From positions 62,001 through 126,000 of the forward strand of contig CAVVCY010000002.1 in the NCBI GenBank assembly GCA_963746905.1: DNA of 64,000 nt, read 5' to 3'. This DNA comes from JALYNX01 sp963746905 (GTDB lineage: Bacteria > Actinomycetota > Acidimicrobiia > Spongiisociales > ZC4RG35). Position 1 is the stretch's first letter. Each line of letters opens with the position of its first letter. The notes beneath the pieces are model-generated. The model saw only the letters and a list, made by a program, of their open reading frames with translations, had not been told where the DNA came from and did not search any database. Positions 16,900 through 25,312 of this stretch are shown one piece after another. The position numbers and the translations under genes are program-made.

Positions 16900-19800
16900 A
16901 TGACAGCCGTGTCATTCGCCCACCTCCACGTTCACACCGAATACTCGATGCTCGACGGCGCGGCCCGGATCCGCGACGTTGTGAGTGCGGCCGCAGCCGA
17001 CGGGCAGCCGGCGATCGCGATCACCGACCACGGCGTCCTCTATGGGGTGGTCGACTTCGTGAAGGCCGCGCGGGAGATCGGTATCAAGCCGATCATCGGG
17101 ATCGAGGCCTACTTCACCGACGGCTCACGCTTCGATCGGCCTCTCGGAGCCGCCAACAAGCGCTATCACATGAACCTCCTCGCTGTCAGCGAGACCGGTT
17201 ACCGCAACCTCCTCCAACTTTCTTCCAAGGCGTTCCTCGAGGGGTACTACTACAAGCCCAGGATGGACTTCGAGCTGTTGTCACAGCACGCCGAGGGGAT
17301 CGTCGCCACCTCGGGCTGCCTCGGCGGGATGGTGCCTCAACTCCTGGCGCCTGACTCGATGAGCGAGGAGGGCAACAAGGGCCAGGTCCGGGACTATGAG
17401 GCCGCACTGGCTGCTGCCGGCAAGTTCCAGGACATCTTCGGCAAGGAGAACTTCTTCATCGAGGTCCAGGACCACGGTCTGCCAGCACAAAAGGCAATCA
17501 TGCCCGACCTGCTCGCCATCTCGGCACACACCGGCGCGCCTCTTTTGGCGACTAACGACGCCCACTACACCAGGCGAAACGAGCATGACGCTCACGACGT
17601 CCTGCTCTGCATCCAGACCGGCTCGCTGCGCAGCGACACCGCACGACTTCGATTCGAGGGCAGTGATCACTACCTGAAGACCTCGGCCGAGATGCGACAG
17701 CTCTTCCCTGATGACACCTTTCCTGGAGCCTGCGACAACACCCTGGTGGTCGCTGACCGGGCCGAGGTCGAGTTGGAGCTGGGGCGGATCCTATTGCCCC
17801 ACTTCCCGGTGCCCGCCGGGGAGACGGAAGTGACCTACCTGCGGAAGTTGGTCGACCAGGGAACCAGGGAGCGTTACGGATCGAACCCTGCCCCCGAAGT
17901 TTGGGATCGGGTTGAGCACGAGCTCAAGATCATCGAGGAGATGGGGTTCCCCGCCTACTTCCTCATCGTCTGGGATCTCATCCGCTACGCGCGGGAGAAC
18001 CGGATCCGGGTTGGCCCGGGACGGGGATCGGCTGCTGGTTCGATCGTGTCCTACTGCCTCCGGATCACCGATCTCGATCCGCTTGCGTACGGGCTCATCT
18101 TCGAGCGCTTCCTCAACCCCGGGCGCAAGGAGATGCCTGACATCGACATGGACTTCGACGAGCGTTATCGCTCCGACGTCATCCGGTACGCCGCCCAGAA
18201 GTACGGGGCCGACCGGGTGGCACAGATCGTGACCTTCTCGACGATCAAGGGCAAGCAAGCGGTGCGGGATGCGGCCCGGGTGCTCGGTCACGCCTACGGG
18301 GTCGGCGACAGGATCGCAAAGGCGATGCCACCCCCGATCCTGGGCAAGGAGGCAACGCTGGAACAGGTGCTGGTCGCACCGGCGCCCGACGCCGACTCAA
18401 GCGTGAAGGACTGGTATTCCAACGCTCAGGGGCTGCGTGAGCTTTACGAGAGTGACGAGGCGGTTCGGGAGACTGTGGACGCAGCCCGCGGGGTGGAGGG
18501 GCTCCGTCGCCAGGACTCGATCCATGCGGCGGCCGTCGTCATCGGCCCCGAGCCGCTCATCAACATCGTCCCAATCCAGCAGAAGGGCGAGGGCGCCGAG
18601 GTCGTCACCCAATACGAGATGTATGGCGTGCAGTCCCTCGGATTGCTCAAGATGGACTTCCTCGGCCTGCGCAACCTTTCGATCATCGAGCGCTGCCTCG
18701 AGCTGGTGGAGGAGACCTCAGGAGAGCGGGTCGACATCGACTCGGTGCCTCTCGACGACGAGAAGACCTTCGACCTCCTCCAGAGTGGGAACACCATCGG
18801 TGTGTTCCAGTTGGAGGGGACGGCGATGCGGTCCTTGATCAGATCGCTGAGACCTGACTCCTTCAACGACGTGATCGCCCTCGTGGCCCTCTACCGCCCC
18901 GGTCCGATGGGGGCGAACATGCACAACCTCTACGCCGACCGCAAGAACGGCCGGGCCGAGATCGAGCAATTGCACCCCGCCCTGACCGACAAGCTGGAAG
19001 ACACCTATCAGATCATGGTGTACCAGGAGCAGGTGATGACGGTCGCTCAGGAGATGGCCGGCTACTCGATGGTCGAGGCCGATGACCTCCGCCGGGCAAT
19101 GGGCAAGAAGATCAAGAAGGAGATGCTCGCCCAGGAGGAGCGGTTCATCCAGGGGTGCATGAGCCAGGGCCACACCGAGGAGGTGGGCAAGGAGATCTTC
19201 GGGCTCATCGAGCACTTCGCCGGGTATGGCTTCAACCGATCACACAGCGCGGCGTATGGCTTGGTCGCATATCAGACCGCATATCTCAAGGCCCACCACC
19301 CGGCCGAGTACCTGGCTGCCCTCCTCACCGCCACCAAGAAGGACAAGGACCGAACGGCGGTCTATCTCAACGAGTGTCGGCAGATGGGGATCAAGGTGCT
19401 GGTTCCTGACGTCAACGAGTCGGACAGCGACTTCACCGTTCGCGAGGGGCGGATCCGATTCGGGCTCTCCGCGGTGCGGAATGTGGGCGACGGGGTGGTG
19501 GAGAAGATCGTCGAGGCCAGGGCCAAAGAACAATTCACCTCGCTCCAGGATTTCGTGGACCGGGTCGACGTGTCGGCTCTCAACAAGCGGACCATCGAGT
19601 CGTTGATCAAGGCCGGGGCCTTCGACGCCTCAGGGGATCCCCGCAAAGGCCTGACCATGGTCTACGAACAGATTCTGGATGCCACTGTTGAGCGTCGCCG
19701 CAACGAGGACATGGGCCAGTTCAGCTTGTTTGCCGGCGATGCGGAAGCGGTCCAGGAGAGCCGCATCGAGGTGCCCGCTCTCATGTGGCCCCAGAAGATC

Positions 19801-20406
19801 CGGCTCGGCTTCGAGAAAGAGATGCTGGGGCTCTATGTCTCGGATCACCCCCTGCTCTCGATCGGGCCGTCGCTGGCGGCTGCGACCAGCAACGGGATTC
19901 ATGACCTCGATGAGTTGGCAGATCGGAGCTCGGTAGTGGTCGGAGGCCTGGTCGCCTCGATCACCCGCCGGTGGACGCGGGCGGGAGAGCCGATGATCTT
20001 CTTCCAGCTGGAGGACCTCGAAGGATCGATCGAAGTGATGGCCTTCCCCCGAACCGTGCACGACTTCGGCCCCGCCATCGTCGAAGACGCGGTGGTGGTG
20101 GTCAGCGGCAATCTCGACAATCGGGGCGATGAGGTCAAAGTGATCGCCAGGGAAATCAAGGAGCTGGAGGTCAAGGACGACAACTCGGTCCGCCTCCAGG
20201 TGGCGGCAGGCCGTCTTTCTCCCGAAGTGGTCACCCGACTCAAGGGGATCCTCTCCAACCATCCGGGTTCGGCTGTCGTCTATCTGCACATGGTCGGCGA
20301 GAACGGGACCAAGGTCCTCAAATTGAGCAACGAACACCGGGTGGAGCCAAGGTCGGCGTTATTCGCCGAGTTGAAGGAGCTGCTCGGTCAGCGAGCTGTG
20401 ATCTAG
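16900..20406 (+). CDS. dnaE: DNA polymerase III alpha subunit DnaE
   Basis: The replicative C-family polymerase, 1,168 aa, intact. The N-terminal PHP domain begins FAHLHVHTEYSMLDGAARI and keeps its metal-binding residues. The polymerase core includes GPGRGSAAGS near residue 370, catalytic aspartates in PDIDMDFDERYR near residue 413, and GYGFNRSHSAAYGL. A helix-hairpin-helix region and an OB fold (about 1000-1080, VVVGGLVASITRRWTRAGEPM) complete it. No intein is present. ATG 16900 follows GAGGTAAGG. The length matches actinobacterial DnaE1. Confidence 0.97.
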   Translation: MTAVSFAHLHVHTEYSMLDGAARIRDVVSAAAADGQPAIAITDHGVLYGVVDFVKAAREIGIKPIIGIEAYFTDGSRFDRPLGAANKRYHMNLLAVSETGYRNLLQLSSKAFLEGYYYKPRMDFELLSQHAEGIVATSGCLGGMVPQLLAPDSMSEEGNKGQVRDYEAALAAAGKFQDIFGKENFFIEVQDHGLPAQKAIMPDLLAISAHTGAPLLATNDAHYTRRNEHDAHDVLLCIQTGSLRSDTARLRFEGSDHYLKTSAEMRQLFPDDTFPGACDNTLVVADRAEVELELGRILLPHFPVPAGETEVTYLRKLVDQGTRERYGSNPAPEVWDRVEHELKIIEEMGFPAYFLIVWDLIRYARENRIRVGPGRGSAAGSIVSYCLRITDLDPLAYGLIFERFLNPGRKEMPDIDMDFDERYRSDVIRYAAQKYGADRVAQIVTFSTIKGKQAVRDAARVLGHAYGVGDRIAKAMPPPILGKEATLEQVLVAPAPDADSSVKDWYSNAQGLRELYESDEAVRETVDAARGVEGLRRQDSIHAAAVVIGPEPLINIVPIQQKGEGAEVVTQYEMYGVQSLGLLKMDFLGLRNLSIIERCLELVEETSGERVDIDSVPLDDEKTFDLLQSGNTIGVFQLEGTAMRSLIRSLRPDSFNDVIALVALYRPGPMGANMHNLYADRKNGRAEIEQLHPALTDKLEDTYQIMVYQEQVMTVAQEMAGYSMVEADDLRRAMGKKIKKEMLAQEERFIQGCMSQGHTEEVGKEIFGLIEHFAGYGFNRSHSAAYGLVAYQTAYLKAHHPAEYLAALLTATKKDKDRTAVYLNECRQMGIKVLVPDVNESDSDFTVREGRIRFGLSAVRNVGDGVVEKIVEARAKEQFTSLQDFVDRVDVSALNKRTIESLIKAGAFDASGDPRKGLTMVYEQILDATVERRRNEDMGQFSLFAGDAEAVQESRIEVPALMWPQKIRLGFEKEMLGLYVSDHPLLSIGPSLAAATSNGIHDLDELADRSSVVVGGLVASITRRWTRAGEPMIFFQLEDLEGSIEVMAFPRTVHDFGPAIVEDAVVVVSGNLDNRGDEVKVIAREIKELEVKDDNSVRLQVAAGRLSPEVVTRLKGILSNHPGSAVVYLHMVGENGTKVLKLSNEHRVEPRSALFAELKELLGQRAVI

Positions 20407-20407
20407 C

Positions 20408-21223
20408 TCAGCGCCGACGTGGATCCATCTGTTGCTGGGCGACACGAGCCAGCGCGCTCGAGCGCCCATGACGGCGACCCAACGCGTAGGCACCTGCCGC
20501 GGTGGCGGCGGCGACGGTGCTGACTGCACTTACCGCCACTGCACGCTTGGTGCGGCGGGCGAAGATGACGATCGGCCAGCCCCGCTCATGGGCTACTCGC
20601 TCCAACTCGGAATCAGGATTCACGGCCACCGGATGACCTACCATTTCCATCATCGGAAGGTCGGAGATCGAGTCCGAGTAGGCGAAGCTCCGCTCAAGGT
20701 CGTAGCCGAGATCAGACACCAGCTTTTCGATCGCCTCGGCCTTGCCAACGCCATATACAAAGGGCCCATCGAGCTCCCCGGTGTAGTGACCCGCCACCAC
20801 CTTCATCCGGGTGCCAATGGCGCCGGTCATACCCAGTGATCGAGCCAGCGGTTCGACGATCTCATGTGGCGATGCCGAGACGATCCAGGTCTCGCGGCCC
20901 GCCTCGTGGTGCATCTTGATCAACTTCCGCGCCTCGGGCCGAACCCGGGCGACGAGCTTTGGCATGACTGCGGAGCCGACGCTCTCAAGCGCGAGCACCG
21001 ACGAGCCACCGATTCCACTGAGGAGGTCGCCCTTCACGTCCCGGGAGTCCCCGCCTTTGTCACCGATGATCATGAAGGTGAGAGCAGCTGTCGCCCACTT
21101 TCCGACATCAGCAGTTGTGGCCATACCCTGGCGCCAGGCCTCGATCCCGAACGGGAAAGCCGAGGCCCCCGAGATCAGGGTCCGGTCGAGATCGAAGAAG
21201 GCGGCGCTGGTTGCCATGCCCAT
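20408..21223 (-). CDS. HAD-superfamily phosphatase, SerB-like IB subfamily
   Basis: A ~271-aa haloacid-dehalogenase hydrolase. The nucleophile motif AAFFDLDRTLISGASAF is at the N-terminus (Asp-x-Asp), motif II is IVSASPHEI, and motif IV is FAYSDSISDLPMME. A C-terminal extension with a possible membrane-anchoring helix (AVSAVSTVAAATAAGAYALG) and a basic tail follows. Actinobacterial relatives are variously annotated as phosphoserine phosphatase or lysophospholipid-type phosphatases; the substrate is not clear. ATG 21223 (or 21217) is chosen because upstream sequence belongs to the ArsA-like gene, 13 bp away. Its stop nearly meets the convergent dnaE stop. Confidence 0.85.
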   Translation of the reverse strand: MGMATSAAFFDLDRTLISGASAFPFGIEAWRQGMATTADVGKWATAALTFMIIGDKGGDSRDVKGDLLSGIGGSSVLALESVGSAVMPKLVARVRPEARKLIKMHHEAGRETWIVSASPHEIVEPLARSLGMTGAIGTRMKVVAGHYTGELDGPFVYGVGKAEAIEKLVSDLGYDLERSFAYSDSISDLPMMEMVGHPVAVNPDSELERVAHERGWPIVIFARRTKRAVAVSAVSTVAAATAAGAYALGRRHGRSSALARVAQQQMDPRRR

Positions 21224-21236
21224 AAGGATATTCGGC

Positions 21237-22271
21237 CTATTCGATTCCGAAAGAGTCCCACGGCATCCCTGTGGAGTCGTCAAGCATTCCAGCCAGCCCA
21301 TCCAGATCGTTTGGCGGGCTGGCCGACCAGGGAATCGTCGCCACTCGAGCGCCGTATCGAGCCGAGAACTCATCGCGTGTGTCTCGTTGCCGGACGGTTT
21401 CGGTGCTCCAGCGGACGAGATTGTTGGCGAGTGCAGGTTTGGCCCCCTTGGGGACCTCCGCGGTTGCCCAGCTCTCAGGAAGGATGCGGTTGAACACGAC
21501 CGCGGCGGGGGTGGCCGCCAGTTTGGGCAACTCGCGATAGAACTTGATCGCCTCCCAGACCGGTGCCGGGTCCGATGTCGTCACCACCAGGATGCTCGCC
21601 GAGCGCAGGACCCTCTCGATCTCACGACCTCGTAGCGAGACACCGTCGTAGGTCGAGCGAAGGTCGAGGAGGAACTCCGCCACACGCTCCAGGAGGTCTG
21701 AGCCCAGGATCGAGCCCGCCATCCGGAGCATCGGGCGCCCGGCGGCGTTGAACAGAAGTCGCCTTCCGGGGAGAGGGCCGCCGGTGATCCATCTCAGAAG
21801 CCGGCCGCCGACGAGATCGGCCATCTGAGCTGGTGCGGTGAAGAAGTCGATGCCACCGCCCGAGGGAGGGGTGTCGACTACCACCAGGTCCCACGCCTTG
21901 GCTTGAACGAAGGTTGCAGCTTGATCGGCCGCCGCATACGCCTGGGAGGCGGGAAAGTGCTCGGAGGCGGCCCGAAAGAACTCGTTGTCGGCGAGACGGG
22001 TCGCCACCTCGGGGTCGGCGTGTCTCATGGCCACCGCGCGCCATGAAGCGGAGGCATCGAGCATGGCCGCCCACAGATTGGGCTCGTCATGATGGGGCTG
22101 CGGCTCGTTCCCGAGGTTGGTGACCCCGAGCGCTGTGGCGAGACGACGCGCCGGGTCAACCGTGACAACCAGGGTCCGGAGGCCGCCGCGTGCGGCCCGG
22201 ATGGCGATGGCAGCGGCCACCGTCGTCTTTCCCACTCCTCCGGCTCCCGTCACGAGGAGAGTCCTGGTCAT
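21237..22271 (-). CDS. ArsA/GET3-family ATPase (second of a tandem pair)
   Basis: A 344-aa SIMIBI-class ATPase with a deviant Walker A (VTGAGGVGKTTVAAAIA, residues ~7-23), the VVTVDPARRLATALG switch-I-like segment, and the DLVVVDTPPSGGGIDFF Walker B region. In arsenite-resistance and tail-anchored-protein systems this fold couples ATP hydrolysis to a membrane partner. No arsB, arsR or Cys triad typical of arsenite ArsA is visible, so arsenic transport is not supported. ATG 22271 overlaps the stop of the neighbouring ATPase. Tandem ArsA-like ATPases are common in actinobacteria and their function is undefined. Confidence 0.85.
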   Translation of the reverse strand: MTRTLLVTGAGGVGKTTVAAAIAIRAARGGLRTLVVTVDPARRLATALGVTNLGNEPQPHHDEPNLWAAMLDASASWRAVAMRHADPEVATRLADNEFFRAASEHFPASQAYAAADQAATFVQAKAWDLVVVDTPPSGGGIDFFTAPAQMADLVGGRLLRWITGGPLPGRRLLFNAAGRPMLRMAGSILGSDLLERVAEFLLDLRSTYDGVSLRGREIERVLRSASILVVTTSDPAPVWEAIKFYRELPKLAATPAAVVFNRILPESWATAEVPKGAKPALANNLVRWSTETVRQRDTRDEFSARYGARVATIPWSASPPNDLDGLAGMLDDSTGMPWDSFGIE

Positions 22272-23113
22272 GCGATCGCCTCGAACTCATCGCACATTCG
22301 CGCCGCGACCTCGCCGGGCGTGAATACCCCGAACAGGTAGGGCAGCTTGTGCTCGGGCGGAAGGCGTTTCAGCCACTCTTGCTGCTCGCTCCAGAGGGCT
22401 CGATGAAGTTGAGCGGCCTCGCCCAACGGCCCGGGCGGGGTCGACCGTTCACGGAGCTCAGTGAGGATTCGATTGGCAATGACCTTTGGAGTGGTGACCA
22501 CTTTCTCGGATTCGAGCCACTCCAGTGCCTCGACGGTCTCGGTGGTTGGCAACTCCTCGGGGATGGTGACGAGGACCATCTCGGTCATTTCCTCGTTGGC
22601 GAGAATGTCCCGCATCATGTCCGCCTGGGCTCTCACCTTCCCGCCGGGAACCAGTTCGGCAATGGTGAGTGGGGCCCTGACGTACGACCCGATCTGCCCG
22701 GTGGGCGGGGCGTCGGCGATCACGATGTCCCAGCGGTCCTCTTTGACCTCCCAGATGGCCTTCCCGATGGTGATGATCTCCCGGATCCCGGGAGCGGTGG
22801 TCGCCAGGGCGTCGAAGGCCCGGGCGAATGGCCCGAAACCGGATACTCCCTTGATGTTGAGCTGAATCGATAGGTATTCGAGGAGGGCATCGGAGCGGAC
22901 CATCTGCATGGCGTGAAGCCCGGGTCTGACTTCGCGGGGTTGGAACGCAAGTGCTCCGGTGCCGAAGTGGGCAGAGAGGCCACCGGGTGACCCCATTTCC
23001 ATCGCCAGGACCCTCTGCCCGCGACGTTGGGCCAATAATGCCAAACCGGCTGTAACCGCCGACTTTCCGACGCCTCCCTTTCCGGAGACGATCAGCAGTC
23101 GCTTGTCGAGCAT
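22268..23113 (-). CDS. ArsA/GET3-family ATPase (first of a tandem pair)
   Basis: A 281-aa partner of the ATPase above. It starts MLDKRLLIVSGKGGVGKSAVTAGLA, the deviant Walker A with signature Lys, followed by VLAMEMGSPGGLSAHFG and the Walker B-like DIVIADAPPTGQIGSYV. Only modest similarity to its neighbour is apparent by eye, so the pair may work as a heterodimer in place of a two-domain ArsA. It is encoded directly after the 71-aa protein with no gap and overlaps the second ATPase by 4 bp, so the three are almost certainly cotranscribed. Confidence 0.85.
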   Translation of the reverse strand: MLDKRLLIVSGKGGVGKSAVTAGLALLAQRRGQRVLAMEMGSPGGLSAHFGTGALAFQPREVRPGLHAMQMVRSDALLEYLSIQLNIKGVSGFGPFARAFDALATTAPGIREIITIGKAIWEVKEDRWDIVIADAPPTGQIGSYVRAPLTIAELVPGGKVRAQADMMRDILANEEMTEMVLVTIPEELPTTETVEALEWLESEKVVTTPKVIANRILTELRERSTPPGPLGEAAQLHRALWSEQQEWLKRLPPEHKLPYLFGVFTPGEVAARMCDEFEAIA

Positions 23114-23329
23114 CTATTCGCCGCTGAGCGGGACCCGGAGCACGAGGTGGTTGTCCTCGACACTCCAGATCGCATTGCCGACGAGAGCAAAGTCGGTGTA
23201 GTCGCGCTGAGCCTGCTCGATGAACAGCTTGCGCTCATCTCCGGCAACCGGGGGCAGCGGACGATCTTTGACCGCCGCTGCCCGCTCCTGGAACCGTTGC
23301 AGCATGGCGTCTACGTCGAATTGGGACAT
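23114..23329 (-). CDS. Conserved small protein of unknown function upstream of ArsA-like ATPases
   Basis: A 71-aa soluble protein (begins MSQFDVDAMLQRFQERAAAVK, ends NHLVLRVPLSGE). It has an amphipathic helical N-terminus with many charged residues and a beta-like C-terminus, and no signal peptide or metal motif. It is set directly against the start of the first ATPase (stop at 23114, next start at 23113), a spacing that implies coupled synthesis. I do not recognise a named family. Confidence 0.75.
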   Translation of the reverse strand: MSQFDVDAMLQRFQERAAAVKDRPLPPVAGDERKLFIEQAQRDYTDFALVGNAIWSVEDNHLVLRVPLSGE

Positions 23330-23341
23330 ATGAGGACGTTA

Positions 23342-23366
23342 TACGTATTGCGTACTACGTATTGCG
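23342..23366. repeat. Two direct copies of an 11-bp motif at the thyX / small-gene junction
   Basis: TACGTATTGCG occurs at 23342-23352 and 23356-23366 with a 14-bp period. Read on the transcribed (minus) strand it is CGCAATACGTA twice, followed by TATAAC and the start of the 71-aa gene. The second copy overlaps the last codons of the thyX homologue. It could be an operator for the ATPase operon. Confidence 0.5.
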
Positions 23367-24977
23367 AGCGGAGGCCCGCCGGGCCTCCGCCTTTCTCTCG
23401 CCTTCCAGGCGCTGGAGGTCGACATCGGTGTAGTCGACGTAGTTCATGGCGTCGGCGATCAGACGATGGCCGGCCACATCACGAATCGCCTGATGCATGG
23501 CATGGGCCACAGCCCGGTAAGTGGGATGGCCTGCGGGCTGGCTTCGCAATTCGATGAGATGGAATGCCTCCCGTGGGTTCATCTCCATCACGAACCTGAC
23601 GTTGTAGGCGAACGGCACCACGTACTGGCCGAGATCGGGCCCGAGGTCGTCCCGAATCGCCTCATACAACTCACCGGCATCCTCCATGACCGAGGTCCAC
23701 TCATCACTGAAGCCTTGCTCCACCAGGTCGTCGGGCAGTTCGTAGCCGAGACGCGTGGAGAATCGCTGCCACTCAAGGGTCATGAGGCGGTGGCGCTGAA
23801 GGTCGCGGAATGCCCCGATGTCACAACTCACGTCGAACCGGTAGGTGGTGCGTTCCATTGCACGTCCCGGCTTGTGGCGCCTGTTGGCCCGGTCGCCGAC
23901 CATTGCCCTGATCACGTCTCCACGCTCGTCGGGAGACATCTCCCGGACTCGCCGTTGGATCTCGGCATCGGGCAGTTCAGACACCGCATAGAGGGCGGCC
24001 GCGGCGATCTTCAATTCTGCGTCCGGGTCCCAGTCGGTGAGGGTGACCGAGGGCCCGGTGTCGGTGGGTCGGTCGAGGTCGGCAGCCTCGTTCTCAAGAT
24101 CGGCGCGGACATCGGCGAGGTATTTCGACCACCGCACCCCGCGCTCGGAGAGATCCACTCGCGTTAGGAAGGACGGGATCACCTTGCGGAGCTCGTCGAG
24201 CATCATCTCCCCGTAGCCTTTGATCTCCTGCACCGGGCTGGCCTGCATCCTCACCAGGGCCATCTCGTATGCCTGTCCTGTGCCGTAGATGCCGACGTTG
24301 GAGAGGGTCGAGACCGGGAGCAATCCGCGCACGGTGTCGCATGCCTTCGCTCGGATCGTGGCGTTCCACACGACTTTGGAATCGTCTTCTTGGCGGGGAT
24401 GGCGTAGTTCGTATACACCCGTCATGTAGGCCACCAATTGTGAGTAAACCTCGAAGGTCCGCTCCATGTGTTTCACGTAGGAGCCGAAGTGGGCGGAGGC
24501 CCGGATCTCGTCGGGGATCAGGTACCGGTAGTTCTCACCGAGCGGGGCGTCGTAGCGGATGTAGCGGGTGGACTGCTCCAGGTATGCAGCGAGCCGGCCC
24601 CACTCCAACGCTTTGGTGAGGAGGTTTGACGCCTGCTCGCATGCGAGATGGGCACCACCGAGTTGGGCGACTGAGTCATCGCCGTAGTCGAAGAAGATCC
24701 GCTGATAGAGCTGTTCGGCGTGGGTTGTCGACCGCATCGAGTCCGAGGAGAGAACCGCGGTTAGGCCGTCGATGCCGAAGTCGGCGTCGGTGATGAATTC
24801 GTCGAGGAAGAGGCGGCGCAGCGACTTCGAGGAGCGTGAGTACCTCGCGAACAGCGCTCCCTTGACCACTTCCGGGAGATTGATCAGCCCGAAGACCGGA
24901 AGATCGGTGTTAGTGAAGAACCTGCCCAGGAGGTTTGTCTCTTCGGGGGTGAACGCTTCCTGGTGGTAGACGGGCAC
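23355..24977 (-). CDS. Double-length ThyX-like flavin-dependent thymidylate synthase homologue
   Basis: A 540-aa protein that reads as two ThyX-like halves. ThyX makes dTMP from dUMP with FAD and methylene-tetrahydrofolate and is normally ~220-250 aa with the signature RHRx7S. The N-terminal half has LEWGRLAAYLEQSTRY near residue 134: the x7-Ser spacing survives but Arg-His is replaced by Trp-Gly. The C-terminal half has LQRHRLMTLEWQRFSTR near residue 393: RHR is intact but nine residues separate it from the Ser. Whether it is an active synthase is open. GTG 24977 is the start (MPVYHQEAF). It is upstream of, and codirectional with, the ATPase operon. Confidence 0.75.
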   Translation of the reverse strand: MPVYHQEAFTPEETNLLGRFFTNTDLPVFGLINLPEVVKGALFARYSRSSKSLRRLFLDEFITDADFGIDGLTAVLSSDSMRSTTHAEQLYQRIFFDYGDDSVAQLGGAHLACEQASNLLTKALEWGRLAAYLEQSTRYIRYDAPLGENYRYLIPDEIRASAHFGSYVKHMERTFEVYSQLVAYMTGVYELRHPRQEDDSKVVWNATIRAKACDTVRGLLPVSTLSNVGIYGTGQAYEMALVRMQASPVQEIKGYGEMMLDELRKVIPSFLTRVDLSERGVRWSKYLADVRADLENEAADLDRPTDTGPSVTLTDWDPDAELKIAAAALYAVSELPDAEIQRRVREMSPDERGDVIRAMVGDRANRRHKPGRAMERTTYRFDVSCDIGAFRDLQRHRLMTLEWQRFSTRLGYELPDDLVEQGFSDEWTSVMEDAGELYEAIRDDLGPDLGQYVVPFAYNVRFVMEMNPREAFHLIELRSQPAGHPTYRAVAHAMHQAIRDVAGHRLIADAMNYVDYTDVDLQRLEGERKAEARRASARNT

Positions 24978-25033
24978 TGTCTCCGATTGTATGCCGAAAT
25001 AGGACGGGCTTTCGGGTTACCGTTTCTCGGGTC

Positions 25034-25312
25034 ATGGCGCTGCTGTTCATTCGCCTCGCTACCTTCGTGTTGTCGGCCGTTGCCATCCTGATCGCGGTGG
25101 TGCCGATCCTGGTACTCATCGACCTGCTCCGTGGGGGCACCGGATGGGGGCTATGCCCGGGCGGCCTCGAGGCCTGCTCCAACCCCTACACCACGGCAGC
25201 GGAGTTCGCGGTCATGTTGACCTTGGGCTTTCTGGCCACGGTGGTTGGGATCAGGCTTTTGATGCGCCTGGCGCGGCACATCCAATCGGGGGAGTACCAG
25301 GTCACTCAGTGA
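25034..25312 (+). CDS. Small two-helix membrane protein, unknown
   Basis: A 92-aa protein with two hydrophobic segments (about residues 5-33 and 57-77) flanking a short Gly/Cys-containing external loop (GWGLCPGGLEACSN, with two cysteines that could form a disulfide). The tail is basic. I do not recognise a family. It is divergent from the ThyX-like gene (57-bp gap) and its stop overlaps the convergent EamA gene by 7 bp. Confidence 0.6.
   Translation: MALLFIRLATFVLSAVAILIAVVPILVLIDLLRGGTGWGLCPGGLEACSNPYTTAAEFAVMLTLGFLATVVGIRLLMRLARHIQSGEYQVTQ

Noticed and set aside
16900..20406. Intein in DnaE
   Set aside because: The coding frame is of normal length with continuous polymerase motifs and no splice-junction blocks.
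21237..23113. Arsenite-resistance operon
   Set aside because: The two ATPases lack recognisable arsenite Cys ligands and no arsR, arsB or arsC is nearby.
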